The position numbers and the translations under genes were made by a program. 64,000 nucleotides of DNA from Sycobia sp. Sy_11 (lineage: Eukaryota > Arthropoda > Insecta > Hymenoptera > Epichrysomallidae): positions 806,001-870,000 of the forward strand of contig JACCIC010000190.1 of the NCBI GenBank assembly GCA_018907035.1, in the 5' to 3' direction. Within the stretch, counting starts at the first letter, position 1. Each line of letters begins with the position of its first letter. Below the pieces are notes generated by a model. The model saw only the letters and a program-made list of their open reading frames with translations. It was not told where the DNA came from and ran no database searches. Positions 10,192 through 22,200 of this stretch are shown in pieces.

Positions 10192-11471
10192 GGAGTGTGA
10201 ATAAGTCTTTCCCGTTTTTTGTAAGAGATGGCGCCACCAATACTGTGCGAGTATTCAATGGTTACATATGCCATAATCAAAGCTTATTCATATGTCAACA
10301 ATTCCATACTAACACATTAGTTAAAATTTTTTCGCATCATAAATTTTTGATATCGTGAAAATGTCGAAATTTGAGCCGAGTCGACGTCATTTGCGGGAAG
10401 TTTCACTTTATTGGTTCAATTTGAAGAAATCTGCTGCCGAGACGCATCGATTGCTTCAGGAGGCTTATGGAGAAGGTTGTGTCGATGATTCAAGTGTTCG
10501 CGGATGATTTCGACGCTTCAAAAGCGGTGATTTCGACGTGGAAGACAAGGAGCGTTCCGGGCGGCCGCAAATCTTTGAAGATCGAGAATTGGCGACTTTG
10601 CTTGATGAAGATTCTAGTCAAACGCAAGAAGAACTTGCTGAAGCATTGGGAGTTGACTGAACAACCATTTCCAAGCGTTTGAAAGCCATGGGAATGATCC
10701 AAAAGCAAGGAAATTGGGTGCCGTACGAACTGAAGCTGAGAGACGTCGAACGGCGTTTTTTCACTTGCGAACAGCTGCTTCAGCGACATAAAAGAAAGGG
10801 TTTTCTGCATCGTATCGTGACTGGCGATGAAAAGTGGATACGTTACGATAATCCGAAGCGAAGAAAATCATGGGGACTACCCGGCCATGCATCATCATCG
10901 ACGGCCAAGCCAAATATTCATGGCGCCAAGCTCATGCTCTGTATATGGTGGGACCAGCTAGGTGTGGTTTACTATGAGCTTCTGAAACCGAATGAAAGGA
11001 TCACAGGCGAGGTCTATCGACGACAATTGATGCGTTTGAGCCGCGCACTGCGAGAAAAACGGCCACAATACTCCGACAGGCACGACAAAGTTATTTTACA
11101 ACATGACAATGCTCGCCCACATGTTGCACCGCCGGTGAAAACATACTTAGAAACGCTCAAATGGGAAGTCCTACCCCACCCGCTGTATAGTCCAGACGTT
11201 GCTCCGTCTGATTACCATTTCTTCAGATCGATGACGCATGGCCTGGCTGACCAGCACTTCCATTCCTACGAGGAAGCCAAAAAATGGGTGGATGACTGGA
11301 TAGAGGCCAAACCGGTCGAATTTTTTCGCAACGGGATTCGCATGTTGCCAGAAAAATGGGAAAAAGTTGTAGCTAGCGATGGCCAATACTTTCAATAATT
11401 CATTTGTAACCATTTTTTCACAATAAAGGCTCAAAATTTGAAAAAAAACGGGAAAGACTTATTCACATACC
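10192..11471 (+). mobile_element. Mariner transposon (younger, nested inside the outer mariner)
   Basis: A 1280-bp element has terminal repeats GGAGTGTGAATAAGTCTTTC at 10192 and a complement ending GACTTATTCACATACC at 11471. The left side is preceded by TA; the right side is followed by TG, a one-base change from the expected TA. The length is exactly typical of mariner. It splits the transposase reading frame of the outer element after a YYA codon triplet, which proves the insertion order. Confidence 0.9.
10361..11398 (+). pseudogene. Mariner transposase with two nonsense codons
   Basis: One continuous frame from the ATG at 10361 to the stop at 11398 spans 345 codons, the normal mariner transposase length. 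It begins MSKFEPSRRHLREV and contains the N-terminal helix-turn-helix region, then a WVPYEL motif, VTGDEKWI (first catalytic Asp), HDNARPH (second Asp), and YSPDVAPSDYHFF (third Asp). The last two Asp residues are separated by exactly 34 residues, the D34D signature. It ends VVASDGQYF. Two in-frame TGA codons, near 10505 in place of a Trp and near 10658, inactivate it. Otherwise the protein is well preserved, so it is the youngest mariner in the window. Confidence 0.92.
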
Positions 11472-12030
11472 TGATAGCATAATACTCGTCGTTGATAGTT
11501 TCTCCTTTTTCGAGATAGTCAATGAAAATTATCCAAAAATTATCCAAAAATTATCCAAAAATAACAAAAATTCGTTTTTATTTTTGCGAAACATTGACAA
11601 ACACTCAACTGAAACATCTTCACGACGCTGTTTTTGTTCCATTCTGAGCAAACGCGGCACTCATCTTCCATACAGCTTTATTATCTCCAAATTTCGACAT
11701 GTTTCACGAACTCATTCGCTTTTTTAAATGCCTACCAAGTCTGCTACCTCGCGCACTTTTAGTCAACGGTCATCCAGTACCGCTTGGTGGATTTTCTTCA
11801 ACATTTCTGGAGACGTCACCTCATTTCGTCGATCACTGCGATGCTCGTCTTAGCAGCTCGTACGGCCTCGTTTAAACTCTGCTACCCAATAGTTTACTGT
11901 TGCAAACGAAGGAGAAATCTCATTCAGAGTAGAGTCTGGTTCAGCTTTTATATTGGTTGGGGTGAGGTCTTGCAAATAAAAGTATTGTATCACATAACGA
12001 TGACCAATTTTTTACATGTTTACAAATTCA
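11472..12030 (-). pseudogene. Outer mariner transposase, N-terminal part
   Basis: The minus strand carries the N-terminal half in fragments. A VNYWVAEFKRGRTSC-like piece and DEHRSDRRNEV, then SPEMLKKIHQAVLDDR and KVREVADLVGI, match the mariner helix-turn-helix and linker. The residues next to the insertion resemble the usual EKGETINGEYYA block. Several stops and frame changes are present. A short tandem repeat of AAATTATCC lies near 11527-11560. Confidence 0.8.
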
Positions 12031-12196
12031 CTGAAAACGTTCTCTATGATGGCTATGAAACAAATACTAAACATCATGGCGTCTTCTTGACTTGAGACGT
12101 ATGCTTTATAGATTGTGTACTTTCAAATAGAGTTGTATTTTTTGAGCAACTACCGCCACCTCTATGTCAGGCCAGGTACTTCTGGGACCACCCTCG

Positions 12197-15074
12197 TATA
12201 TGTATATTTAAATTAGGAAATTTTGTTATTTCAAGTTAATTTGGTATAAGATACCATGGTTAAAATAGCATCTTCAAAAACTCTATATGGGCAATTCTTT
12301 TACATCTCTGCTCGGATCGAGAAGCCGAAACCAAGTGCTCTTCGCACCGCTCTTCCACTTCTTTCCCCATACTGCCTGCTTTTTCTGCCAAGGTGGCGTG
12401 TGTGATGTCAGGATAATTCTAGCGGGATTTTCTCCTTTTCGCCCGATTTTCCACGGGAATGGATTTCCAATCACGATCTAGGTTACGGCGCATGATACGT
12501 TGATCTTATATTATATAGCCGCTTGGGCTGTTAGAATAAAGAATATATTCATAAATCACCGATATTAAATGTTCGAAGAGAATTTAATAACGTATTATTC
12601 AAATCTTCAATAATATAATATGATAATGTTTAATAGTATGTTTAGAGCGTATTTTTATTTATACTTACGTGTTTCTGTTGTAACAGTTTTCTTCTTCTAT
12701 CTAGGTTTCCATAATTGGCAAAATTTTCACGTACAATATATCGCGGTTAAAGCATCGTCTTCAAAATCGTCTTCGTGAAAATAACTCGATACTTTAAAAT
12801 TTTCTGCTTTTCTACAGCTTCCCGATATAAAATTAATTAAGGCCTATTTTAGGATTTTGATGAAAAAATTTTTTTCGAACATATTCATACATGCATTTTG
12901 AAAAAATTGGTAGATTTACTCTAAAACCTTCATAGTTGAAATTTATTCTAAAACTATATTAATCGCATTTATCCAGAACTTTGTTCATTTATATACATTG
13001 TTATGTAATCTTTGATAGCGAATTTGTTTATGACTGAAAAGGAAAACTGTGAAATTATTAAATAATTGTAACATGCCTGCGCCAAACTGAAATCGCTTGT
13101 GTTAAATATTATTGTGTTCTGTATTTTTTCATCTACAAAATCCATTTTATAAACGCTGGTTTATCTATTGGATCAAAAGTTATTCAATATTTCCGCGTTC
13201 AAGTTATGCAACGTGCCAATCCGGGACCTACACTATAGTTCTCAATCTCCCAGTAATAGAAAAATCAACTATGCTCCGATTGAATATGGTAGGCTCATCC
13301 AATTTTGAGAATTCAAAAAGGCTTTTAATCATCCTACTCATAAACCTAATCAATAATCATATCCTAGCCATCATATGATATAATAAATATTAAAATTAAA
13401 ACATATTTACGAGAATCTGAAAAATTTTAACACACGTTCAGCTTGTTGCATCTTACATATTTAATAACTGTTGATTTAACATAGACACCAAATTTAAAAA
13501 AATAGATTCTTGATAAAATCGAATGAAGAACACAACCGATACTCTAGAAATTAAACATCTACAAATTATTTTAATTGACTAAACCAATCACTTGTAAAGT
13601 TAATTTGTCTACAAGTGCGGGAGTGGGAAGTACAGTATGGTTCAAAACTTATATATTTTGAAAATATTTAATAACTTTTGATCAAATAGCCACATCATTT
13701 GCAAAAGTAGATTTTGTAGATGAGAATATCAGATTAAAATAGTTTTTTCAAAAAAACTATTTTTTTTATTTCAGTTGAGAGACGGGCATATTACAATCAT
13801 TTCAACGATTAAATTATGAATGTTTAACAACTTTTTTCATGAATATTTTTTTTAAATTCACTCTCAAATTAGTTTATAGAATAAAGTGTCAACTGAATAA
13901 TTTAGAAATAAATGTGATCAATATACTCTAAGTAAATTAATTTAAAGTATGAGATTATGAAGTAAATCTACGAAGTTTGAAAAAATTCATTTTATATTTG
14001 CGAAAAAAATATTTTTGAAGCAAAATCCTGAAATACGTATTCAGAATTTCTACGTATAGAAGCTGTAAAAAATTATATACTAATACAACATGTCAAGTTC
14101 AAATTGGTTTGCGATTTATCAAAGTATGATTTTATATACATACATTTCTAGCTCAATTATTTAATACAGTCACCGCACTTTGTCTTCATATGTAATTTTT
14201 TGAAAAATATTATTAGGAATTCTTAAATTATTAAGTAATAAAATTCTATCCCTGTTGTGCTCCGGATTCCAAAATCCGACCACATTCTGCTTACATTTTT
14301 CGAGATACTTATAACATTCTTTCATAATTTATACTGACAGTTTTAATTTCTATACATCGCATCTTTTAGATAAAAAAGTAAAAAAAGTATGAATATTTTC
14401 TAAACAATTAAAGAAGTTGTTTTCATGTACCTGCCACTGTCACCACAACGAGAAGAATTAAGAGTGTGCAGAACAAAATACATAATTGAAAATAAATCCC
14501 TTTCTTGATTTTTTCCATTTATTAATAGTACATGAATAGCTGTACAAATGCATTTTTAAAAATGAGTTTACCGAAAAAATTTTCAGTTTTTATTAAAAAA
14601 TATTTGTTAATTGTATAATTATGATTTTAAATAATTTTTAATTGATGAAGAAATTTTATATTTTTAGTGGTCCCTATATACTTTATCTGTTGATAAATTT
14701 CATACTACTCTTATGATCAATATATTATAAATATTCAAAAAAATAACAAAGGATTAAAATTGTCTCGCCTCATGTAAATTAAATATTTTTATTTTTATTT
14801 ATATATTTCTATAAATATCTAATTTTATACAAATGAATATTACAAAAAAAACTATTTCTATCAGGAAGTTCTATGAACTATAGATGACTATGTATGAACT
14901 ATAGAGACTTTTGTCGTATTTCGACAATGATTGAAAGAAACCTAACACTGATATTATTCAGAACGGCTGAGTGTTCTCAAAATTTAGAATTTTAAAATAA
15001 AGTTTAGAATTCGATCTAATAAATACATCACATCAGATCTATATGTAGAAAATAGCATTTAAATTTAACTAAGA

Positions 15075-15077
<3 letters not shown>
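12197..15077. other. AT-rich DNA without recognised genes
   Basis: A GC-richer island at about 12285-12490 carries complementary 63-64 codon ORFs on both strands, but I cannot match them to a family. The rest is AT-rich, with no ORF of note and no clear repeat borders. A small palindrome around CCGGATTCCAAAATCC lies near 14267. Confidence 0.5.

Positions 15078-15105
<28 letters not shown>
15078..15105. repeat. (TA)n microsatellite abutting an LTR
   Basis: A run of TA dinucleotides ends one base before the TGTAACC start of the LTR at 15107. Several LTRs and Helitrons in this window sit against such tracts. Confidence 0.9.
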
Positions 15106-15106
15106 C

Positions 15107-15897
15107 TGTAACCTGCCCAATTGCCGGTCCTCGGTGAAAATCGAATGTTCGCGCGCGATAGCGAAAATGCGCAAACTGCGAGAGTGCACGATCATCGCCA
15201 AAAAGGAGGAAACGCTAAGAGAAGAAGGTCTTCCCCGCTCAGCTATCGACGGACGAGGTCGTAAAAGAGCGAGAGCTTCATCAAAACTAATACCTCTACC
15301 CCAAGCCCGACTTTCCACCGGTGTCCATCAACTTCCCATTGATCGGGCCGTTTCACTGCGCTATCCCGGAGCTGCCCGATCGTTGCATGATCGCCGCCGT
15401 ACTACGAGAAAAAGCGGAGAAGGAAGGAAGGCAGCAAGGAAGTCTTTGAGGCCGAAAAAGATAGATTGAGAAAGAGAAAGAAGGAAGGAAGGAAGGAAGA
15501 GAGAATCAACCAGTTTTGTACAAACACAATGTTCGTACGGCCGCTCCGCGTCCCCGTGAGATAGGTTGTGTGCGTCGCGTCTTTCCCCCCTTTCCACTCC
15601 CTGCCGCTGATATTTCCCCGCGCCCGCGGAATACGCTCCCGAATTAGCCTGTCGTCACCGCACGCTATACTTAGATTGTCTAATGTAATAGCTATCGTGT
15701 AAGGTTTAATTGTAAGCTTTGTTGCGACACGCGAACGAGTCAATAAATGTTAGTTTTATTTGCATATAAAAGCAGAGCCGTGTTCACTTCCGAATCCCGT
15801 TCCCCTATTCGCCCGTTTCAGGTCCAGCGCTATCGGCACGCAGCTAGTAGTTAACGCGTAAGTACACGGTAACCTATAACTGAAGTACACGGTTACA
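15107..15897 (+). mobile_element. Long terminal repeat (LTR), family shared with 26966-27792
   Basis: It begins TGTAACCTGCCC and ends ACGGTTACA, a TG...CA LTR with short inverted ends. Inside, an AATAAA signal near 15741 and a CATATAAAAGC TATA-like box near 15763 are followed by TTCACTTCC. The copy at 26966-27792 matches along its length but is clearly diverged. Both flanks differ, so there is no target duplication. A primer-binding-site-like sequence follows at 15900, so this looks like a 5' LTR. The ORFs within it are not meaningful. Confidence 0.85.
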
Positions 15898-15899
15898 AA

Positions 15900-15917
15900 T
15901 GGCGCCCATACAGTGTG
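15900..15917 (+). promoter_or_regulatory. Candidate primer binding site of an LTR retroelement
   Basis: TGGCGCCCATACAGTGTG starts two bases after the LTR end. A TGG at this position is what pairs with the CCA end of a tRNA primer, and TGGCGCCC is common in Gypsy-type elements. The tRNA has not been identified. Confidence 0.6.
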
Positions 15918-16448
15918 GCCCACGGGCATATATGGTATGTCGCGGCAAGACCGACTTACGTACGGCTACATATCGCCCCGCGCAACCGCGCTAAAATACA
16001 CGCGGATAACGTACGAATGTAAAAATACCGTCCCACGCAGTTTCTTTTTCGTATGAGTTTATGAGTCCTGGCCAGTGAAAAGTAGAAATAAAAGGATATG
16101 AAATGCACGCGCACGTGGCAAGAAAGTGCGAAGCGTGGCCATGTTGAGGAGCTGCGCACGAGAATGCGCAGTAGTGCCACTGCGTACAGCAGAAAGTAGA
16201 TGCATGTGCTCCTTTCTCCGCCTCACAAAAATAGATGCTTCCTTTTGTTAATGATTCTGTTATAAAAAAACGTATAACTATTTTAATACCGATTAGCCCC
16301 GTTGTGTCCCTGCATTTCCGTATCACGTCGTGGTGTGTAGTATGAGTGCACGTGCACTAGTTAGCTAGGAAAACCTGAATACAATATATATGTCATTATC
16401 ACTATATATAAAATTTCCCTTTCTTATATATATATAGTTTATACATGT

Positions 16449-16502
<54 letters not shown>

Positions 16503-18234
16503 TATTTCCATCATATATGTAACATACATGTTACTATATTTAAATACTTATCGTACATTATGTCTATATCGTTTCTATTTGTATTTGCTGAAAATTGTAT
16601 TGAATGATGTACTTGTGGCTTCTTTCCCCCTTCTCGTCCAGCTCATTAGCTTATAGAAGTTAGTGGCAAACATCCTTTTTTATTCTTTCGAGCCTCTCCT
16701 ACGTTAAAAACAGTATGAAAAGTATCATGCCTCTTTCACAGTAGCTGTAATCAGCTGAACAGCAGCAACTGACAGCTACTATACATGGGCATAGTAAAGA
16801 CTTTTGATTGAACCAAAAAGAAGGGAATGAAAGTATATTGTCCAACTCTGAGACGTGCATGTTGTTCAGGAGAACGACTGGTATCGAGGAAACACAAAAA
16901 CAGAAGGATTTGACAATAATTTATAATTGTCATTGAAAAAAACTTATGGTAAAAATAGGCCCTCGACGAGCCTTGCATGCCCAGTAGGAAATGGAACAGT
17001 ATAAACAATTTATCCTTTTTTTTTGTGCGTGAATTGATACTTATAAATGAAAACACAAAACACATCAATAATTATAGTGTAATTAATAAGCAAGGGTATT
17101 TGTGTATTTCCCAGGTATTCAACAAGAAGTGTTGTGCATATCTGTCTCAGTGTATAAAGTGTGAATAACTCCTGTGCGAGCCAACGAAAACTGGTAGCAG
17201 TGCTAGCCAGTACACGCTTTTCCCGCGATTCCAGATTTTATTATATACAACAGAAGCCAGAGAAAGTGCCAGTGGTTATAACCTATTATAAAGATTAACA
17301 TCTGTCTGCTGTGGAAGATAAGTGACACACGTATAACCTATACATCAAGTGTAGTGCATACAGACAGAAATTTGAAATTAGCAAAAGTATAGAAAGAAAT
17401 GAGAATTTTCTGGCCCAATAAAGTACATTAGATGTGTATATCACAGCAATGGTGGTAATTAAATTTAGAAGCATTTATCAATAATTACCAATTTTGGCAA
17501 AAATAATTTAAGCGTATTTTATATCATACGAGGGTCTCCGGGCCTTATAGTGTACTGCCAGACAGAGCTGGGTGTAATCATCGCATTATTACTGGAAAGC
17601 ATTTTCATAGTAGATACCAGGACAAACAACGAGGAACTGCAAAGCAACAGGTGATAAATAAATAATTAGTGCTCGAATAGGATGGGATCAATATAGCTGT
17701 CATATAGAAAATTAACATATGTGATAAAATACGCTTTTATTAGAAAGTACAATTTTAAAATAGGGTTAGCACTGGAGATTTACTAAGAACATCACACAAA
17801 TATAATAGCAACAAATTCACAATAGAGGAGCAATAAATAGTTAAATAATAATAATAAACAAAATATTAACAATCACTATTTTGATATTGATTTTTTTTTG
17901 TACAAAAATGAAACGACAACAATAGAAATAGTAAAAAGCCGTACGCTATTTATAGAATTTCTCTCTACAAATAAAGCAATAGTTAGATAAATAAACTGTA
18001 ACGTTCCTGTCCCCCTCGGGATAGCATACGTGGTATATTTCCAGGGTATTTTTGAGAGCGGAAGAAATATTTCAGGATAGGACGGCGGATCAGGAAAATA
18101 ACTTAGTAAAACAGTATATTTTTGATAACAAAATATAAAAATATGTTTATTCAAGAAACTTCCTTTTATTTACAAGGTTTTCTGAAACAAATAAAATCAA
18201 ACGAAATAGTTACTTAAAAGAAATAAGTTTAGCT

Positions 18235-18277
<43 letters not shown>

Positions 18278-18441
18278 CTACTGGATATATAGATATAACT
18301 TCGCGTTAGTTTCTGCGTCACGTAGTTTAATCCGGCGCTATTTTCTGCACGGATACCCGGTGCTATTTTTCTCGCGAGGAATTCTAAAAATAAGACAGGT
18401 AGAATTTAAAAATAGGTTATTCTAATGTGAACTGAAGTCCG
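15918..18441. other. LTR-element leader, then AT-rich DNA
   Basis: From 15918 to about 16370 the sequence is GC-richer, as expected for the leader of the LTR element, but no gag ORF is seen. Two (TA)n tracts lie at about 16449-16498 and 18238-18271. The rest has no recognisable gene; the short ORFs are not conserved-looking. Confidence 0.4.
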
Positions 18442-18621
18442 CTGGTTTTTTGAGGAGCACCTCGCAACCAGGATCAAGACTTAAGGGCAACAGTGTTTAG
18501 TCAGGATAAGAGAACGGCTGGTCTTTTGAAGAGCGCCTCGCAACAAGGATCACGTTCACTTTAGGATAGGTAGAACTATTAGTCGTCTGTCTTTTGAGGA
18601 GCGCCTCGCAGCAGAGATCAA
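18442..18621. repeat. Three tandem hairpin-forming repeats
   Basis: Units start near 18442, 18518 and 18587, at spacings of 76 and 69 bp. Each contains TTTTGARGAGCRCCTCGCA, where GAGG can pair with CCTC across an AGCR loop. In the first unit an outer CTGGTT pairs with AACCAG, giving a stem of 10 paired positions with small internal loops. The units lie between the 15.1-kb LTR and the gag at 20.5 kb, where an untranslated leader would be. Confidence 0.65.
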
Positions 18622-18963
18622 ATTAATAGTTTCGGGCAGAATTTCGTGTCAGGAGTAATTTGAGCTCTCGATAAGTCTTAGCTCCGGGAGGAGTTCGTGT
18701 GACTCGACTTCGGGGCAGTCGATTCACCGGGTGAACTCTCGATTTTGCCTTTTGCAGGCCCTTTTATAATAAAACGGTCGATTATTTCGATATACTATTA
18801 TATTCGATTACGCTGAATTATACCAATTATATTAATAATAATAACGATTAATAATAATAATATTTAATAATAATCATAATAATTAATATTTACAATTTAT
18901 TACTTATGTTTGCAGCCGGTGTGCTGCGTACAGTGATTTTATACACGTATAATAGTGTATACG

Positions 18964-19012
<49 letters not shown>

Positions 19013-20505
19013 TGTACAAATAATATTTTAATTAATTATAGTAATTAAATACAGCGGTTTATTTGTTGTGTATTTGTGTCTACTTCTACAGTAGTCGTCG
19101 CGACCTTTGCCCGCTTTCGGTATGTTTACCGCGCATTAATTTTATTAAGTTTAATTCTACATATTCGTGTATTCTAAGATTGTGATTTTAGATTTAGTTT
19201 ATTATTTCCATAGGTGTAATAGATTATTATAATTTACTGTGTTCGTGTTATGTATGTGTGATAAATTTGTGTGTCGATCGCAGTGAATTTGCGCGGCCAT
19301 GTTTTTGGCCGTCGCAAAAAAATATTGAAATTGATAGGTGACTCATGTGGTAAGTCTGCATACATATAGATATGAATGAAAATAAAATACGTTTGCACAA
19401 GATTGAAAAATTTTTGCAGTATGAGGTCATAGAAGAGGTATATGGAAAATTTAAAATCAGGATAACAACCATTTAACAATAACAACATTATATAAAAAAT
19501 CAATCAAACTTCCAAGTTCTTTCTTTCTGCTAACGAGGAACATTAGAGATTGTCCAGCGTAGTAGCCAAGCTACAGTTATTAAATAAATAGTTAACAGAT
19601 AATAAAATAATAAATAATTTAATAATTTATAATAGATAACCTGCATCAAGATATAAATGCAAGCAAATTATTGAAGCATGAGCAAAATCGGATAACGTAA
19701 AAACTATAAGGATTAGATAAAATACAAACAATCTAAACAATTAATAATAATAAATGAATAAATAAATAAATAAGTAAATAAATAAATAATATACAAAAAA
19801 AGGAGAATCAATTAGAACGGCTAGCTAGGACATCAATCTCGCTTATCCACAAACTAATTAATAATAAATAAGTAATAATAAATAATTTTTTTTTGCATAA
19901 AAAAACCAAAAAATTTATTTTTTAAAGTGTCTCGGATTTCAGGAAAACTCAAGAAGTATCCAGATTAATTTAGTTCAACGTCAAAAAATTTTTTTTTGAA
20001 AATTTTTTCCAAAATTTTTCTTCCTCTTTCTGTTGCTTCAGGTCACCAAGAATAATTATTTTCAATATAATGCAATTTTTTATTTGAATATTATTTTCAA
20101 TAATCTAATTTCAATCAATGCAAGTCATCACTACAAGAGTATCTACACAATAAACATAATAGTAACATTAATTAATAAATACTAGTAAATAATATATAGT
20201 AGTAATGGGAAAAAAAGGACTAGAGACTGATAACACAATATTTTAATAGAATAAGCTAATTATTATATAAAAAAGAAGACTGATAATTATAAGCGAATAT
20301 AGGTTAAGGAATAGATGATATAAGCTCTATCAGATTTAAAAGCTCTTATAGTAGACGCGTGTATAAACGAATATAATATTAACTTAAATTAACGACAGTT
20401 TAATCGAAAAATTTTATATAATAAATTCTACACAAATTATAGATATAATTATACAACAATTCCTAAACTACATGTAAAAACTGTTGTCATATACACTCAA
20501 TTAAA
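18622..20505. other. AT-rich DNA upstream of Gypsy gag
   Basis: It contains a (TA)n tract at 18966-19010, AT-rich low-complexity runs (AATAAATA, 19740-19790), and no recognised gene. A GC-richer piece at 19085-19130 is of unknown origin. If the LTR at 15107 belongs to the Gypsy element, this would be a much-expanded leader. Confidence 0.4.
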
Positions 20506-22135
20506 ATGGAAACAAAGCCATCAACAAGCCAGGCACTGGTCGACGAGGAAAGAAGGCTAAATAACCTCTTCACAGAAATGTCGCTAGAAAAACTAACGCA
20601 AGAAGCGAGACAACACACATCAACACTAAAGATAACATCGAGGCTCTTCGAGACAGACTCGTCAGATTTGAGCTACGACGACTTTTTGGAAATAATCCTG
20701 CTGAGTGGAATGAGATGAACGATGTTTTATATATATTATAGCTGTATAAGTCTTTTTATAGGCTTGGGTAAGCTCAATATAAAAAAAAAAAAAAAAAAAA
20801 AGATGAACGATGAGCTTCATCCGAATATTTCGGAAATATCAGAACTATTAAACTCCACGAAGCTGAACTCGGCAGATGAGATAAAAGTTAATAAAGCAAC
20901 AGCTGTAGATATGGATACACGGATGCTGCCGCTCAGCAGAGCTCCCAACTTCAAACAATCACAACAACACCATGGGGTTTCCCCATCAACACTCCATTTA
21001 GAGATTATAATATAGGCCCATGGCCATCACCACCGGCCCATAGTACAAACCTGCACGGCGCGGAGGCAATGCCTGCACCCATAGTAAATCCGTGGTATAA
21101 TCTACCTGGACCATGGAACGACCCGCAGAATGTATGGATGAGACAGTATGCTGCAAATATGCAGCACTTGCAGCAAAAGCCAACTACCGTACCAGCAGAA
21201 GGTCCAGCAATACCACCACCACCCCCGTCAAATGAAATCCCACATCCACAGAGCTGGAAACAGAGCAGATCATATGATAGCACGTATCTCAAAGAGACAC
21301 GATCAGAACAGCTGTTAAGAAAGTGGAATGTGAAATATTCCGGAACGCAAAAGAAACATACACCTTACATTCCTCAACGAAATCGAAACGTACTAGGACA
21401 GCAAATCGAGCTGAAAAGAGAGCTGACTCGTCGATACAAGGAGTCACAGAGAACAGCTTGGTGAGCAGCGCAGCGTGCCCCCCGTCTGGAAGAACGACCA
21501 GACGATCAAAAGTAGCAGCTCTAGACGAGGATCAGCCAAAACGAGTCTCGATAACTGAATCACCCACGTCAATACTGACGTTCAGAAAAGTAGTTGACAC
21601 AAGATCCGTGCCAACACAGCGAAGTAGAGACAGCAGTCACAGCCCAACATCGAGACGTCCACGAGAAGAAAAACGATATAAGGCAGAAGACGCGCGAAAT
21701 CGAAGTCCCTCACCCAAATATTGTTCAGAAACACCTCCTCGGCCTCGATCAAGACCAGCAGACGAACCTCCGTACAGGCCTAGGAGCCCATCTCCACGAA
21801 ATAGAACCTATACCACCACCAGCCCCTCTCTCGACTACCGCTCAGCCCGAGCCAACGATGAACAGAGACGTTATTCCCGATCGCCCGGCAGACAGCGCAA
21901 CGAGTGACATTCGAACTAGGACAGGACACGTCGTGAGTCACCGCGACCACGCGATGAACGAAGATATCCAGTACAAGACAGTCGACCGTGCTGGATGTGC
22001 AATAGACCAGGCCATTGGGCGGATAGATGTCCTGAAAGAAAACACATCTTTTGCTATAACTGTAGCGAAGATGGCGTTACAATGGTCAACTGTCCACGTT
22101 GTGGACCAAATATGAAAAACTCGGAAAACGCCTGA
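20506..22135 (+). pseudogene. Ty3/Gypsy gag (copy C), frameshifted
   Basis: Gag is the structural protein that forms the particle and binds element RNA. It starts at the ATG at 20506 (METKPSTSQALVDEE) and runs 70 codons to a stop. It continues in other frames: 20803-21015, 21069-21464 (proline-rich stretch, then a basic region), 21323-21907 (Ser/Arg/Pro-rich, with several RSPSP-like runs), and finally two zinc-knuckle motifs near 21985-22110. The first is CWMCNRPGHWADRC (C-X2-C-X4-H-X4-C); the second is a CYNC...CPRC variant. A short poly(A)-tailed insertion at 20725 interrupts it. At least three frame changes make it non-functional. The RS-rich region is an unusual feature for gag and resembles splicing-factor RS domains in composition only. 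Confidence 0.75.
20725..20801 (+). mobile_element. Tiny 3'-end retro-insertion with poly(A) and target duplication
   Basis: A 77-bp insert ends in 21 A residues and is bounded by direct repeats GATGAACGATG at 20714-20724 and 20802-20812. This is the signature of LINE-mediated target-primed reverse transcription of a severely 5'-truncated RNA. The unique part, TTATAGGCTTGGGTAAGCTC, is probably the 3' end of a non-LTR element that I cannot name. It lies inside the Gypsy gag, so it is younger than that element. Confidence 0.85.
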
Positions 22136-22200
22136 GGGAAAGGGTTAAGGGTGTCGACCCCATTACCTCTTACAATGAAACTCCCTGAACAACTAACGAA

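Larger units (their letters stand above)
9752..12196 (-). mobile_element. Mariner transposon (older, interrupted by another mariner)
   Basis: Terminal inverted repeats CGAGGGTGGTCCGAGAAGTACCTGG (left, 9752) and its near-perfect complement ending at 12196 are each flanked by TA, the mariner target site. Without the inner insertion (10192-11471) it would be 1165 bp, close to the usual 1.2-1.3 kb. Its minus-strand transposase is full of stops. The terminal repeats and the HQDNALAHTS motif place it in a different mariner subfamily from the inner element. Confidence 0.88.

Noticed and set aside
15134..15743. Overlapping ORFs of 78-113 codons
   Set aside because: All lie within the LTR at 15107-15897. 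They are matched by equivalent chance ORFs in the 26966 LTR, but with different frames and no conserved protein.
18300..18800. Segment considered as an LTR
   Set aside because: No TG...CA borders, no polyadenylation signal in the right place, and no second copy in the window.
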